Positions 46,401-56,340 of a DNA stretch of 64,000 bases are shown piece by piece (position 1 is the first letter of the stretch; the number at the start of each line of letters is the position of its first letter). The stretch lies in contig JAGVSM010005034.1 in NCBI GenBank assembly GCA_022494885.1, positions 1-64,000 on the forward strand, in the 5' to 3' direction. Both the position numbers and the translations under genes were made by a program. The notes below the pieces were generated by a model that ran no database searches, had not been told where the DNA came from, and saw only the letters and a program-made list of their open reading frames with translations. This stretch comes from Micrasema longulum. Its lineage: Eukaryota; Arthropoda; Insecta; Trichoptera; Brachycentridae.

Positions 46401-49400
46401 TACAATTGTTACTTACATAAATTTATTTATACGATCATAGTAATTTATATTTACAAATTGAAAACTAAAGATACATAAATAACTGTTTGAATGAGTGAAA
46501 AGGCTTAGCTGCAATCTGTTGTATTGTTTTGTTGAAAGCCCTCTATCCCTGGAGCTTTTCCCCCCACTTGACCTACTTGTTGGATGATACTAGCGTAGAA
46601 AGCTGAAACAATTTGTTCATTTAATGCAATGTTTTGTTAATACCTAATTTATTACAGGCAGATAATTTATTTTACGAATTGAAACATTCACTATCTTCAC
46701 TAGTAGAGAGAGCTAGTTGGCTGGATGAAGATACACGCCGAAAACTTATAAATAAGCTTACCAACATGAAAGGAGCCTTTATTGGCTGGCCTCTATTGCG
46801 AAATGAATCTTTTGTGGACGAAATTATGAATTCGGTAATGTGTAATTTTCTTATTATCTAAATATTATTTTACCTCACATATATAAGATAATATAGTGTA
46901 TCTTAATTTTCTATTATTTGTTTTAGTATAAAAAAGTCGAATTATTTGCATAAAATTGTTATGAAAAGTCTGCTATATATGTATAAAAAATGTTTTATAC
47001 TTCTACTTTTTTGCTTCTGAAATTTATGGAAATTATAGGTTATTTTAACGTGTCTCTATTTTTTTTCAGCTTATTGTGACCGATAGTTTTTTTGAGAACA
47101 TGTTGAACCAGTTTCGAGACTATAGGATTCTTCGTATGAATGTATCTGCAAATGCGCCAGAATTCAATTGGCCAGCTCCCTTTACTGTGAATGCGTTTTA
47201 TTATCCAGAAATGAATAAAATAAGTAAGCAAAGAAAAATTAAATAGATCATTTTGATATCTTCTGAATTGTCATTAGACATTTTACTATTCATTATTTAT
47301 ATCTAAATAAGTAAATGGCTATTATAATTAATTTCCACCTCCTGCAAGAGGTCTCGAGTTTGATTCCCGACATGGTTGACAAAAAATATTCATTTAAAAT
47401 TTGTTTTTACCCTAGAATATTTCCAAGACTGGGACCTGAAGTATGAGACGGATTATCTTACCTCCATGTAACAAAAATGATCAAGATACGCTGCGATTGA
47501 TGAACCAATGCAGTGCCCTATGCACTATTGGGGAATGATGATGATAATAAGATGTAAATTTCTTAATCGGTATTAAAATTGGTTTTAGTGAAATTTTATG
47601 GTGGAAGTTCATTGTAATTTTTTAATAAAAAAAAATTAACGATAAGTTGATACTTAGTTTAAAAGACTAATCGTCAAGACTGGTCTGATAATGTCACAAA
47701 AACGTAATTATTGGTCATCTATTCATTTGTTATAAAAAATATTTCATATTGTTAATATGCGTTAACACACCATTTTTCAAAAATATTTAGAGTTATTATT
47801 TACTTTTTATGTCGAACTTTTAACATTTTTTTAAACTTACTATACTGTTTTTTTTTTTATTTGGAATGTTTTGTTCATAACTAATAATGTGTTTACATTT
47901 TTTTTTTTTTTTTTTGTTACACAGAGTAACTAGCATTATGCTCTTTTGGTTTCTACACATCTTTAAAAAAAACATATTAAGTTATTTTTTTTATAACAAA
48001 AAATAAATATTTGCATTTTTATGATTTACACGGATCTTTAAATTTTGGGGTCATTTTCAACGGGTTGTAAATAACTCACTATTAGAAAATGGGAACCAAG
48101 TTGGGTTCGAACCCTGGACCTCTGATCTGTGTGTCCGCAACACTAGCCACGGGACCACAACCCAATTCAAATTGAAAAAAGTATTTTTTTTATAAAAATA
48201 AAAATTTAATCAAATAAAATATTTTCTTTCTAGTCCTTCCTTTGGCGCTTCTTACACAACCGCATTTCACGAGTAAGGTGCCCGAGTACGTGTCCTACGG
48301 AACCATAGGATTGGTGATGAGTCACGAGATGTTGCACGCCCTAGATTTCAACTTGGCAGGGCACTCGGTGTCACCACTTTGGGCAGACTCCAAGTCCTTG
48401 AAAGCCCTCAAGGCGAGACTCGGATGCCTAGTGAGAAGCTATCAGACATCTTCACAAAAAGTTCTACAGTTTATGGGGAAAAAATCTAAAATAGAGGTAT
48501 TTCAACTAAACATTAATTAGTAAATATTTTCTACAGAGGTGGAGAACGGAATACATAAGAGATACAACAGAATCATTGGATGATTAAATATCAAAATAAG
48601 TTTTTTTTATGTATGCAGTTTAAAATAATAAAATGATTTTCAAACGTTTATAATGTTCAGTTTTATGTATAAAAATAAAGTAGAACACAATTATCTAACT
48701 AGATTTACATCAGTTGATAATCTAGTTCAGACGTGAACAAATGCGGCTCTTCGTTGGGTTAAGTGCAGGTTCCAATGTCACTTGATAAAAATATAGTTTT
48801 TTTCATTGTACTTGTACTTTTACAAGTTTTCCTTTCAAAGGAGATTTGGACATGTAGAGCGAATGGACAGCGAAAGAACGGCCAAAAATATTTACGATGC
48901 AAATGTTGCGAGATGCAGAAATAGAGGAAGACCGAGAAAGATATGGCATGACCTAATCCAACAAATACTTGAAAATGTACATACAGTGCGGCACATAATA
49001 TTTACAAATGCGAGATATGATGATCAATATTAGCCCTTGGGGAGTCAGGCCAGACATATTTTACCAAAGTTAGTATTTCTCTTTGTCTCTAGTTTGATGG
49101 TAACAGCACCATGGATGAGAACACGGCAGATTTGGGCGCGGTGGGGGCGGCGTGGGGGGCGTGGATGGTGGCCGGGGGGAAAGGTTCCCCCTCCCTGTCC
49201 CGCCTTCCGCTCGCCCCCGGCAAGCTGTTCTTCCTCTTCACTGCCCAGCTCTACTGCAACAAGTTCTCCCCCGAGGAGTACATAGTGAGAGTGGAGAATG
49301 ACTTGCATATGACGGCGCCTGAAAGGTAAAAGGGCCAAGGTTAATTAATACTCGTGTGGCTATGATGTCACATTAGTCTACATATAATACAAGATTCGGC

Positions 49401-50565
49401 AAAGTGACTGTCTGGGCTCGATTCCCGGCGAGAATGCAATAAAAATAATGTGATTTTTCTCAAGCCTGGGTGTTCTGTGATATAATTCACCACTGTCTGG
49501 CTTGTTGTGGTGAGAAAAAAAAAGAAAAATACAAAGAAAAAAAATATATCTTTTTTTGGAAAAAAATAATGAAGTCTTATTTTAACGGGCCTAAATTAAA
49601 TAATTATTATTGAATTACAAAAAACAGATTATCAAATAGTACAAATATAAATAAAAAAAATTGATTTTAAATACCTATTTCTCAAATCACTCTTGTTTTT
49701 GCTTAATGTAACACGAGATTACATCACCGTTTCCAGAAGGATCTTTTGGCAGTCTTTTAAGATTAACAAATTAAAACAGGGATGGAGAATACCTAAAATA
49801 AAGGAATATGGAAGTCAAGGCATTTACAGGGCTTATGACCTGTCGTTGGCTGGTTTAAGTGGCCACTTTACACACTGTGTAACATTAACCATTTTGCCTA
49901 TGTTTGAACATCCATATTTCTTCAATTCTTCCATTTGTTGATTTTAGTGAAGTTAAAGAGCTGAAACCTTTATTGTTGTGAAGAGATTCATCTAACTGAA
50001 TTATTTTACATACTAGGCAACGCCTGAAAACAATGTTTTAGTTTTCTTTTCAATATTCAGTCTTTTGTCTAAGAACATTTGGACAAACTCAAATATTTTA
50101 GTATTTTAAGAGTTAAATAATAAAGGATGATGACTTTTGCGATAATATTTTAGAGTTTTAATTATCTTTTGCTTCAATGTCCATTATTCACCTTGCAACG
50201 CCATAATCTTGAAGCAGAGTGCAGGAAAGATGGAATAGATAATAAATATGCAATATAACAATGTTTTGTGTATGTCCAATGTCTGTAGACTAATACTGGA
50301 ATTTAGCTTTCTTAGATTTCCTCTGAAGATACTAATATCTCAACAGAGATGATGGAAGCACTCCCTCCACTCCCTCCACATACCCGTATACTATTACATT
50401 ACATTATTATTATATTACATTAGCTGGCTTACCACTATAAAGTATGTGTTTTCTTATTATTTTAGAGTGAATGGGATGCTACGAAACACTCCAGCATTTG
50501 CCGAGGCTTTTCAATGTCCAGTTGGGTCTTCGATGAATCCAAGTCGGAAGTGCATAATATGGTAA
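34392..50565 (+). CDS. M13 metallopeptidase (neprilysin/endothelin-converting-enzyme-like), complete, 16 exons
   Basis: Exons: about 34392-34485, 34674-34859, 35577-35701, 36402-36508, 37347-37448, 37692-37915, 40721-40795, 41242-41373, 43743-43838, 43983-44107, 44987-45173, 46658-46834, 47070-47223, 48234-48496, 49093-49325, 50466-50565. Exons 2-16 give 2286 nt in one frame (761 residues plus stop); with exon 1 about 790 residues, normal for M13. Layout: short cytoplasmic tail, one membrane anchor (ASLTVVTLLVTSLLVASPVL), then a large extracellular domain. Seen: the M13 N-terminal block NRDPCKDFFSFACGSW, substrate motif NAFYY, zinc motif HEMLH (48323-48337), third zinc ligand in ENTAD (49117-49131), the catalytic-site His in NDLH, and the end CPVGSSMNPSRKCIIW. 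The family is made of type II ectoenzymes that cleave small peptides. Subfamily (NEP, ECE or insect neprilysin-like) is not decided. Confidence 0.94.
34674..34859 (+). CDS. M13 peptidase exon 2 (membrane anchor)
   Basis: 62 codons: ISGGSWVCCMPCYWLR (Cys-rich juxtamembrane, a possible palmitoylation cluster), then a long hydrophobic segment that acts as signal anchor, then the start of the ectodomain. Phase 0 at both ends, GTAAGT donor. Confidence 0.9.
35577..35701 (+). CDS. M13 peptidase exon 3
   Basis: Encodes DEVDCFVEKTWDTPLDLCDT and ends NRDPCK. The Cys pattern before PCxDF is typical of the family's first disulfides. Phase 2 out. Confidence 0.9.
36402..36508 (+). CDS. M13 peptidase exon 4
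   Basis: Completes K-DFFSFACGSWGDNPN, the hallmark DFxxFACGxW of M13 proteins. TTTTTTCAG acceptor, GTAAGT donor. Confidence 0.94.
36846..37102 (+). mobile_element. SINE-A copy, A2
   Basis: tRNA-like head (ATTGTGTAGTGGTTGGCGCG, CTGGGTTCTATTCCTGG), body and (GAT)n tail. In M13 gene intron 4. Confidence 0.8.
37347..37448 (+). CDS. M13 peptidase exon 5
   Basis: Encodes KFKKIGDFYLSCLAALSKPT, like the family's YxxCM region. Phase 1 in and out. Confidence 0.88.
37692..37915 (+). CDS. M13 peptidase exon 6
   Basis: Encodes QLGGYLPPG, then LKLSGTPLFDVYLSQDLKM, and ends FFDQQPDFL before GTAAGT. It corresponds to the LGGWP..W and PLF.VYVS.D segment of M13 enzymes. Confidence 0.9.
38080..38240 (+). repeat. 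Element D, 5' half of D6 (split)
   Basis: CATTTACAGGGCTTATGACA and onward; stops at ACATTTTT where a retrotransposon fragment has inserted; continues at 38765. Confidence 0.75.
38241..38764 (-). mobile_element. 5'-truncated non-LTR element inserted in element D
   Basis: Minus-strand frame reads DNGRQIADLMFLFQLLNGII and DCPNLLSLIHFHEP, the RT C-terminal region, and ends in an A-rich tail at 38241-38260. ACATTTT occurs at both junctions as likely target duplication. In M13 gene intron 6. Confidence 0.75.
38765..38900 (+). repeat. Element D, 3' half of D6
   Basis: TTCTCAACTCTTCCATCTGT through CTACTAGGCAATTCCTGAAA, continuing the D consensus interrupted at 38240. Confidence 0.75.
39775..40019. 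mobile_element. Near-perfect 245-bp palindrome (foldback element)
   Basis: Arms of about 120 bp: AAGCTAGGGTTTCCTAGGAC and GCCCGTATTTTAACGGCCGT on the left are mirrored on the right. Higher GC than its surroundings. In M13 gene intron 6. Confidence 0.95.
40025..40457 (+). mobile_element. Endonuclease-RT type non-LTR element, 3' end
   Basis: Broken frame with GSFRWFGHVERM, IGRGRPRKTWHGQF and the tail RRVW-SILSAYPYGEMA, ending in (TAG)n. Same family as 62335-63140. In M13 gene intron 6. Confidence 0.85.
40721..40795 (+). CDS. M13 peptidase exon 7
   Basis: 25 codons, phase 0 at both ends: NFNELDSNMYGRKEAEPRNN. Follows a 2.8 kb intron filled with repeats. Supported by splice sites and frame. Confidence 0.8.
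41242..41373 (+). CDS. M13 peptidase exon 8
   Basis: 44 codons, phase 0 at both ends: DKILENKLYRLESIVSGMLP, ending ATAVEQ. TTTTAG acceptor. Helical region of the N-terminal subdomain. Confidence 0.85.
41490..41725. repeat. Inverted repeat in M13 gene intron 8
   Basis: GTACCTCAGAAGCAGACGGA (about 41496) is mirrored by the complement ending CTGCCTCTGAGGTAC (about 41718), arms about 33 bp. Confidence 0.7.
42660..43716 (+). mobile_element. Non-LTR retrotransposon RT fragment, 5' truncated, in M13 intron 8
   Basis: Frames contain SLGVPQGSVLGPVLFIIYIN and FADDALIYI (RT catalytic FADD), then LKLNVNKTKYMNIG, NEVTEIKYLGV, and a basic C-terminal region with DHNTREKNKIRLPF. Several frameshifts and stops split it. 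Ends in an AATAAT-rich tail. Sense to the host gene. Confidence 0.9.
43743..43838 (+). CDS. M13 peptidase exon 9
   Basis: 32 codons, phase 0: LKPRQKELRRSVNNASHSDV, then FSIEMLQETFPF before GTAAGT. It corresponds to the LxxxxP region of M13. Confidence 0.85.
43983..44107 (+). CDS. M13 peptidase exon 10
   Basis: Encodes VTWKVLFDEMVPGFNLSECN, matching the W..YF..... region of M13, and ends LVSRFQN-R with phase 2. One potential N-glycosylation site (NLS). Confidence 0.88.
44240..44455. repeat. Dispersed repeat R, copy 3
   Basis: Diverged copy of repeat R (TTTGGACTGGCGACTTTAGC, GGCATAACTGTGAATGAGTT) in M13 gene intron 10. Confidence 0.65.
44987..45173 (+). CDS. M13 peptidase exon 11
   Basis: Encodes NALLAMYARDFLYTLANLTT and ends DTYLQEVQKN before GTGAGT. 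Equivalent to the family's YL.W..... helix region. Phase 2 in, phase 0 out. Confidence 0.88.
45890..46290 (-). mobile_element. Non-LTR RT C-terminal remnant in M13 intron 11
   Basis: Frame reads SIRRIMLDMSFLYKIVNNLI and DSPQIFGNI, the same RT tail region as 38241-38764 but diverged. Confidence 0.65.
46658..46834 (+). CDS. M13 peptidase exon 12
   Basis: Encodes RASWLDEDTRRKLINKLTNM, the conserved M13 W[ML]D..T...A..K... motif, followed by GAFIGWPLLRN. Phase 0 at both ends. Confidence 0.94.
47070..47223 (+). CDS. M13 peptidase exon 13 (NAFY substrate motif)
   Basis: Encodes FFENMLNQFRDYRILRMNVS and FTVNAFYYPEMNKI. NAFYY is the M13 substrate-backbone-binding motif (NAxY). Phase 1 out. Confidence 0.95.
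47338..47550 (+). mobile_element. SINE-A copy A3 (5' truncated)
   Basis: Starts within the tRNA-like region (GTTTGATTCCCGACATGGTT), body GCAGTGCCCTATGCACTATT, tail (GAT)n. In M13 gene intron 13. Confidence 0.8.
48036..48172 (-). mobile_element. SINE-C copy, C2
   Basis: Minus-strand head GGTTGTGGTCCCGTGGCTAG, B box GGGTTCGAACCC (48103-48114 complement). Tail shared with C1. Ends about 60 bp before M13 exon 14. Confidence 0.8.
48234..48496 (+). CDS. M13 peptidase exon 14 (zinc site HEMLH)
   Basis: Encodes ILPLALLTQPHF, YGTIGLVMSHEMLHALD and RLGCLVRSYQTSSQKV. HEMLH fits HExxH; the first two zinc His and the catalytic Glu are kept, but the usual HEITH is changed at both middle positions and the following DxxG is not obvious. 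An internal CTAGTGAGA is not used as a donor because the frame continues to GAG|GTATTT. Confidence 0.96.
48825..48995 (+). mobile_element. Endonuclease-RT element C-terminal fragment
   Basis: RRFGHVERMDSERTAKNIYD and RNRGRPRKIWHDLIQQIL, as in 62335-63140. In M13 gene intron 14. Confidence 0.8.
49093..49325 (+). CDS. M13 peptidase exon 15 (ENTAD zinc ligand, GC-rich)
   Basis: Encodes FDGNSTMDENTADLGAVGAA, carrying the third zinc ligand Glu and the stabilising Asp, then LFFLFTAQLYCNKF and NDLHMTAPER with the transition-state His. Markedly GC-rich against the surroundings. Phase 0 in, phase 2 out. Confidence 0.96.
49390..49515 (+). mobile_element. SINE-B copy B6 (head truncated)
   Basis: GGGCTCGATTCCCGGCGAGA, then TTTTTCTCAAGCCTGGGTGT and GCTTGTTGTGGTGAG: the SINE-B body and tail in plus orientation, in M13 gene intron 15. 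Confidence 0.75.
49798..50035 (+). repeat. Element D copy, D7
   Basis: Nearly full length: GGAATATGGAAGTCAAGGCA through TACTAGGCAACGCCTGAAAA. In M13 gene intron 15. Confidence 0.8.
50466..50565 (+). CDS. M13 peptidase exon 16 (C-terminus and stop)
   Basis: Encodes RVNGMLRNTPAFAEAFQCPV, then KCIIW and TAA. The CxxW end is the conserved M13 C-terminus. AATAAA signals follow at 50734-50739 and 50829-50834. Confidence 0.96.
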
Positions 50566-50733
50566 TAGAATTCTACAAATTGAATATGGGACTTATTTAT
50601 GGCTTGTTAAAACCAATACTATTCTTGTGTGTATATTAACAGTGTTAATTAGTCAAAAATTATGTAAATAGCGATGTAGATTAATTAACTATTTACACCA
50701 GAATAGGCAAGATGAAATATGCCCGAATAGTGG

Positions 50734-50739
50734 AATAAA
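50734..50739 (+). terminator. Candidate polyadenylation signal of the M13 gene
   Basis: First AATAAA after the stop codon at 50565; a second is at 50829-50834. Which one is used cannot be told from sequence in such AT-rich DNA. Confidence 0.35.
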
Positions 50740-50839
50740 CAAACAGACTTATATTTCAAAAATTTAAACTGGTTGCTTTTTTAGTATTATTAATAATTAT
50801 AAATATATTACTTTTTTTCACTTCTTTAAATAAATGTTT

Positions 50840-53800
50840 TGTTCCGCTTTCATATTAATAACAGTCAGTGTGGTGATATTAAAAGGCTCTATTTCTAGAA
50901 CTGTACGAACAAACCATCATAAGAATGTCTTAATTAGGGAAAATGGGTTATTTGAATGACAGAAATTCTCCTCCCAAAATTTCTACCAAGTTAGGTCAAT
51001 ACTAAATCATTAATGTATTTTATTTTGTTAACATTATAATACATGCCTTGTCGATTTTCTTCACTAATAGAAATTTTTCTTTTAGTTAAATGACATAAAT
51101 TCTCAATACTAGTAAGTATTTATTTTTTGTGTACAATATTCTTGTAAATGCACTTTCTTCTATCTATTTTTTCAAAATTTCAAAGTCTCATGTAGCGATA
51201 ACAGGTATATTGGAAACTGACCATAATTGTCTTAATGCGTTCTCTAAATATTCTATTATAATAACATTTTCACTAATTATATTCAAGCAATGTAAATGTT
51301 ATTTGAAACATTATTTATTTTGATTCTAGTCGTTAGATTACGATTTAAGATGCTGAAAAATGTAGGGTTTTATTATTATTGCATGTTTTTACCAACTCGA
51401 ATCTCTCATATTGTATTTGAATATCTTATGTTTTAAGAAGAATTGTATTGGGAAAACATCTATTTGGTTGTGTTTAATTGTGACATGTGCCTTGATATTT
51501 TCTGCAAGAAGGTCCAAACAATGCAATCTAATATTTGTTGGAATTAATATTATATATGATGTAACGAATAATGGTAAAAGAGGAATATATTTATATTGCT
51601 CTCTTTATGGAATGATTAGATCCCAAAAGATTGCTTTACCAATTTAGCATGTTGTCATGCTCCAATGATATTAATGACAATATTATTTTGAAAATATTGC
51701 GTACATCTGTAAGGGTTCTAGAGGGTACATTGTGCGTCCCTTTTAAGTAGTTGTAAGTTTTCGCAAGTGCATTTTCCAGTCAGAGCTTTTATAGTGATCT
51801 GCATTGTGATATAACTCATTCGATGGAATAATGTATTTATTACAATTATTGTCAATTGTTCTCTTTTTGGATTCAAATTATAAAACTATTGTTAGTTGTA
51901 AACTTATAAAATGTCACTGGCGTATAATAAATAGACACGTTATTTTTCTACTATGTAGCTCCATCTCAGATTTGACATATATTGCGTTGCCCTCAACAAT
52001 TCAAAAAAAGAGACAACAACTTACGATACATATGCAAACATTAGTGTCAGAAAGAAATATACATATTTCCGTGTACCTCATTGCTACAGCAACAACACTC
52101 GCTGTCAGTGTACTATTTATGTATTGGGTATTAACATAAGTTGTGTCCGTTTTTTTCCAAACGAAGAGAACAAGAGAACACAACTAAAACATACTAGGCA
52201 ATAACGTGTTCTCCTTCATTATTTTACAAAAAATTAGTCAGTAATTTATAGCATCTTCACTGCACACCGCAAATATAGCGAGCAGCTTTATTCCCTCAAC
52301 TGAATGCGAACAGAACGAGGTGTCAAAATGCTCACTTTCATTTACTTGTTATTCCATTTTGAAGGGTTGTGATCAAATAAAATAATATGTATAATGTAAT
52401 GTAAACATCATATCTTGTAGAGCAGAAAATCGTCTTTCGGATGACGTATACTACTTACCATTTTGTTTTACTTTTGGTGCTCATTTTTAAATTTGGAAAA
52501 GAACAGACACAATTGATGTTAACATTTATACTTGAAAAATATTACTGATTATCTTCATATTGAATAAATTGGACACATCTTATTGCGATGTAGGTTTGTC
52601 AGAGAATGAAAGAATGGAAGCCAATCTTCACAAATTGAAATACCATTTACTACGTCCTTGTAACGTGTCTATTTAATTAAACGTATCACCTCTTTTGAAA
52701 ATTATGAAACATAATTTAGTATTTACTAGTCCCAGGTAACTAGAAGCTTTCTTTGTTATGTCCGGATCAGTTTTTGGTACATACACGCGCTGATCAATAT
52801 GTAGAATATCAATACCTAGATTTGTTATTTTTTTTTTTTTGTGTTTATTACAAGTTAATTATTCTACATTTATATAAGTCTCATGTCGGGCTCTGATATA
52901 CGAAGTGTGTAAATTAAGTAATTAAGTAATTAGACTGGTAGCATAGTGTTCGATCGGGCAACATTGGTGATGCGGGATTTGGAGGTTAGGCAGGTGTTGG
53001 GCATATGATACGCCATCAGTGTGCGAAAAATGTCAGTTTCACTACTTTATTTACACACCTCATAAGCATAAATGAATATCTCTTCTAGGCCTGCTTATGT
53101 AACACATTATGTATTTTATGTATATGTAGATATTTGCTATAGTATTACAGTTTTAAATTATAAGATATACTCAGTCCAATATTTAAATAAGAATTTTCAG
53201 CTGTTTGTCTATCAGTAATAAACAAAAATTCTAATAGTAGCAGGGAATTATGCTTTTGTAATTAATATTGATAAATTAGTAAATCTGATTATATATTACA
53301 TACATAAAACAAGATAAATTCAATAATGATAGTATGAATTATGAACGTGTAAATGTGCGGTGTGGTATCATTTTGAGTAAAAAATGTTGATTTATTCAAA
53401 TAAATTAAGAATCCGGCTAGCTCCTTGTTTTTCACTGTAATTGATTCAATACACCCAACTGAAGGATAAAAAAAAATAAAAAAATGACAATAAATAAATG
53501 CTCTGCAAAATTGATGTTTGGCAATCGCGATGCGAATTTTCCCCTTCAGGGAAGGTAACCTTTGTTATTCTTCTCTTAAATTATCAGCGCTTAAAGTTTC
53601 TTTGGATTATCCACGATCATTGGACTACTCAGTTTTTATCAGGTCATGGTAAATTTAATGTGTCTCTAATATTGTTTATTCCCTTTTGTGCTGCTGCGGA
53701 TATCCTAATCAATCCCATGGTCTTGTCTTTTTCCAACTCTATGAATACCGATTGGAGCTTCTCGTTACTATCCCCGGCCCTTTTATAGGTTCTATTGGAT

Positions 53801-55090
53801 ACACAGATTTGTGGCTTCCAAAACGAGTTTTAAAAAAAAGTTTGTAATAATTTCTGCTAAATGATCATGTCTAAACAATTAAATCCCAGTCAGTGAAGAA
53901 TTAATTTCCCTCTTTTCCTCAATTCAATTAAGTACATATTATGGACTTCCGGAGAAGCTTCTTTCAGTACAAAAATGCCAAAGCTACCAGATTACTGAGA
54001 GCTCCTTCGGGTAGCTTTTCTTGTCGGGTGATGAGCAATTTTTCCTCGCATGTGGGCCCCGCCAAGGAGATTTAAGTCCTCAGATGCGGTGCGCGGTATG
54101 CGTTGGGCGATCTGTAATTGTTTCAATTTTAGGTTTTTCTTTTGAATAACATAATACTTGTGTATTTTTTTCATAAGCAATTTTAAACAAGAAAGATGTA
54201 CTAATGCAATATTCATGAATACCATGCAACCAACACTTGACAAATTCTAAAAACCTGATACCCTTAACATCGTTTCATGATTACACAAAAGCTCTTTTTA
54301 TTATGAGTTTTAACTTCATTTATAAACTGATTTTTAAGACGGCATTTCTATTTAAATAGCATAAAATTAAACCCCTGTGAATATAACTATTAACCTAGTC
54401 AAAAAGCTTAATTATTTTTTACTTATGTTGATTTGTATGTAGTTTTTAATTAAGTTAAAGATAAGTAAATCCACCAATAATGTAGGTTTTTGTGGTCGAA
54501 ATTTTACAAACAAATGCAATTTTTGACTAACAGATAAAAAAGGATTTCTGAAAATGCATTTTTGTTCAGCAATGTTACATCTTGAATGATTATTTTATCA
54601 ATCAAATATCCAATTATAAAATTTATAGTTATGGAATTAACTGTTTTAAATTTAAATTATCGAATGCAGTATTTCAAATAAAATATGTCAATTGATACAA
54701 TGTATTAGAGCTTTGTTCATTCGAGAAGTATTTAAATTAATTCATAATTTGTATTATTTGCTATTTCTGCCGCGCTTAAACTAGAAAATTATACAGGTAA
54801 CATATACATAGATATATTATATAATTATAACTAGTTCTTACAGCTGTGTGATTAAAAATATAATAGTAAACTGATAGAATTAGTTGATAGAGATTCAGTA
54901 AAAAAATCTAATCAATTTATAAACTAGCTGTTCAGAGTAGGTAATATTTTTCCCCGATAGTTATGACATAAGACCACAGTCTTCCACCTTCATTGCTACA
55001 GAATAGTGTTTTTTGTGTACGAAATAAACAATGAAATCAAGTGCAGCTCTAGTATTGTTTTACTATCATGTAGTAGGTAGATTAATTCTC
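50840..55090. other. Region downstream of the M13 gene, no gene assigned
   Basis: AT-rich with short hydrophobic frames (e.g. 51831-52139). A segment at about 51950-52720 is distantly similar to 56960-57420. Around 53500-54240 both strands stay open for short stretches (minus-strand RIPRTASEDLNLLGGAHMRG), possibly a decayed mobile element. I cannot name a product. Confidence 0.5.
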
Positions 55091-56340
55091 GCCATCCAAG
55101 TCTAGGTCTTTGAAGAGCCGGGCTACCGAGTGGAGGGCAAGTGCTTTTATATCTATTGCTACGTTCAAGCCCTTAAAGTATCAGGCTATTAGGTAGGGGC
55201 GAGTGCTCTCTCTTCCTCAGGTTCAACCAATGGTCCACAGAAGATGCGTCGTATTTTGTGATATAAAGCGTCACATTCACATAACATGTGTAAAGGTGTT
55301 TCACCGTCTGCACTGCAGAACCTACATCATAGAAGTTTCAGATAGATTCCTTTTTGCAAGGTGTTAATTTAATCTGCAGTGCCCTGCAGGGGCTCTAGTG
55401 ATGACCCTCACCCGATTTGGCTTGGTTTCATCAGATCGTAAGCAAACCTTTCCGAGTAACCTTTATCAGTTCATGATGCTGTTACACTTACCAACACAAT
55501 AGGGAAATATCACATTTTTTCAACAATTTTAAAGTAATAAGGGTCTATAAAATACTGTCAAATAAAATAAATAATGTTTACTACTTATTAGTAGCATAAA
55601 AAAATATTTATCAATTCATAATTTTGAATTCCCGCAAAAACGGTCATTGCATTGGTTACGCCCCTAATATGTCACGATTCATGTTAATTTTGAATTTTGT
55701 TTGTAACTGTTAAAACTTTTATAGAACATCATCACGAATCTTGATGTCACAATTATCAAGGCCAAACATGTCGCATTTTTCTAAAGACATATATTTTATT
55801 AAAAAAATATTAAAGTGATGTATGAAAACATTGTCGGCCTCGTGGTGTAATGGTCAGCGCGTCTGCCTACCATGCTGGAGGTCTCGGGTTCGATTCCCGA
55901 CATGGTTGATATGAAATATTGATTTAAAAGGGTGTTTTCACACTAGCATATTTCATAGTACCTGGACTGGTACCTGAAGCTTAAGACTGATCATCTTACC
56001 TTCGTGTAACAAAAAAAGATCAAGATACACTGCGATTGATGTACCAACGCAGTGCCCTATGCACCATTACGTGCGGATAGGGTATGATGATGATGAAAAA
56101 AATTCTCCACAACATCCATATTGATTTTGAAAATACAGTTAATTTTTCTAAATCCTTTTTATATATTTTAATCGGTATTTGTAGTTTTGATATTTCCCTA
56201 TTAATCGCCTGTAGGCATTCTAAGGTTAATTTAAAATTAACCTCTTCCGAGCTCAGGGCTTTTAGAGCTGCCTGACTGTTTGCGAGAATAAACATTATTT
56301 TATTTTTGTATTGTCTGAGCAAATTTTCATGCACATAGGC
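55090..56340 (-). mobile_element. Non-LTR element RNase H / zinc-knuckle remnant, split by a SINE
   Basis: Minus strand: ANSQAALKALSSEEVNFKLT (RNase H domain, about 56290-56200), and further 3' the Cys/His end CRFCSADGETPLHMLCECDA (about 55320-55250), both typical of RNase H-bearing arthropod non-LTR elements. Stops and frameshifts throughout. SINE-A A4 sits between. Confidence 0.8.
55835..56096 (+). mobile_element. SINE-A copy A4 (best preserved)
   Basis: Head GGCCTCGTGGTGTAATGGTC, B box GGTTCGATTCCCGA, body CTGGACTGGTACCTGAAGC, GCAGTGCCCTATGCACCATT and tail (GAT)n: about 262 bp. Confidence 0.9.

Noticed and set aside
51831..52139. Hydrophobic 102-residue frame as a chemoreceptor exon
   Set aside because: Hydrophobicity alone in AT-rich DNA is weak evidence; no receptor motif seen.
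55835..55915. Possible tRNA gene (also at 59870-59943 and 48100-48172)
   Set aside because: Only A/B-box-like heads with poor cloverleaf pairing, each followed by a family-specific body repeated elsewhere: SINEs, not tRNA genes.
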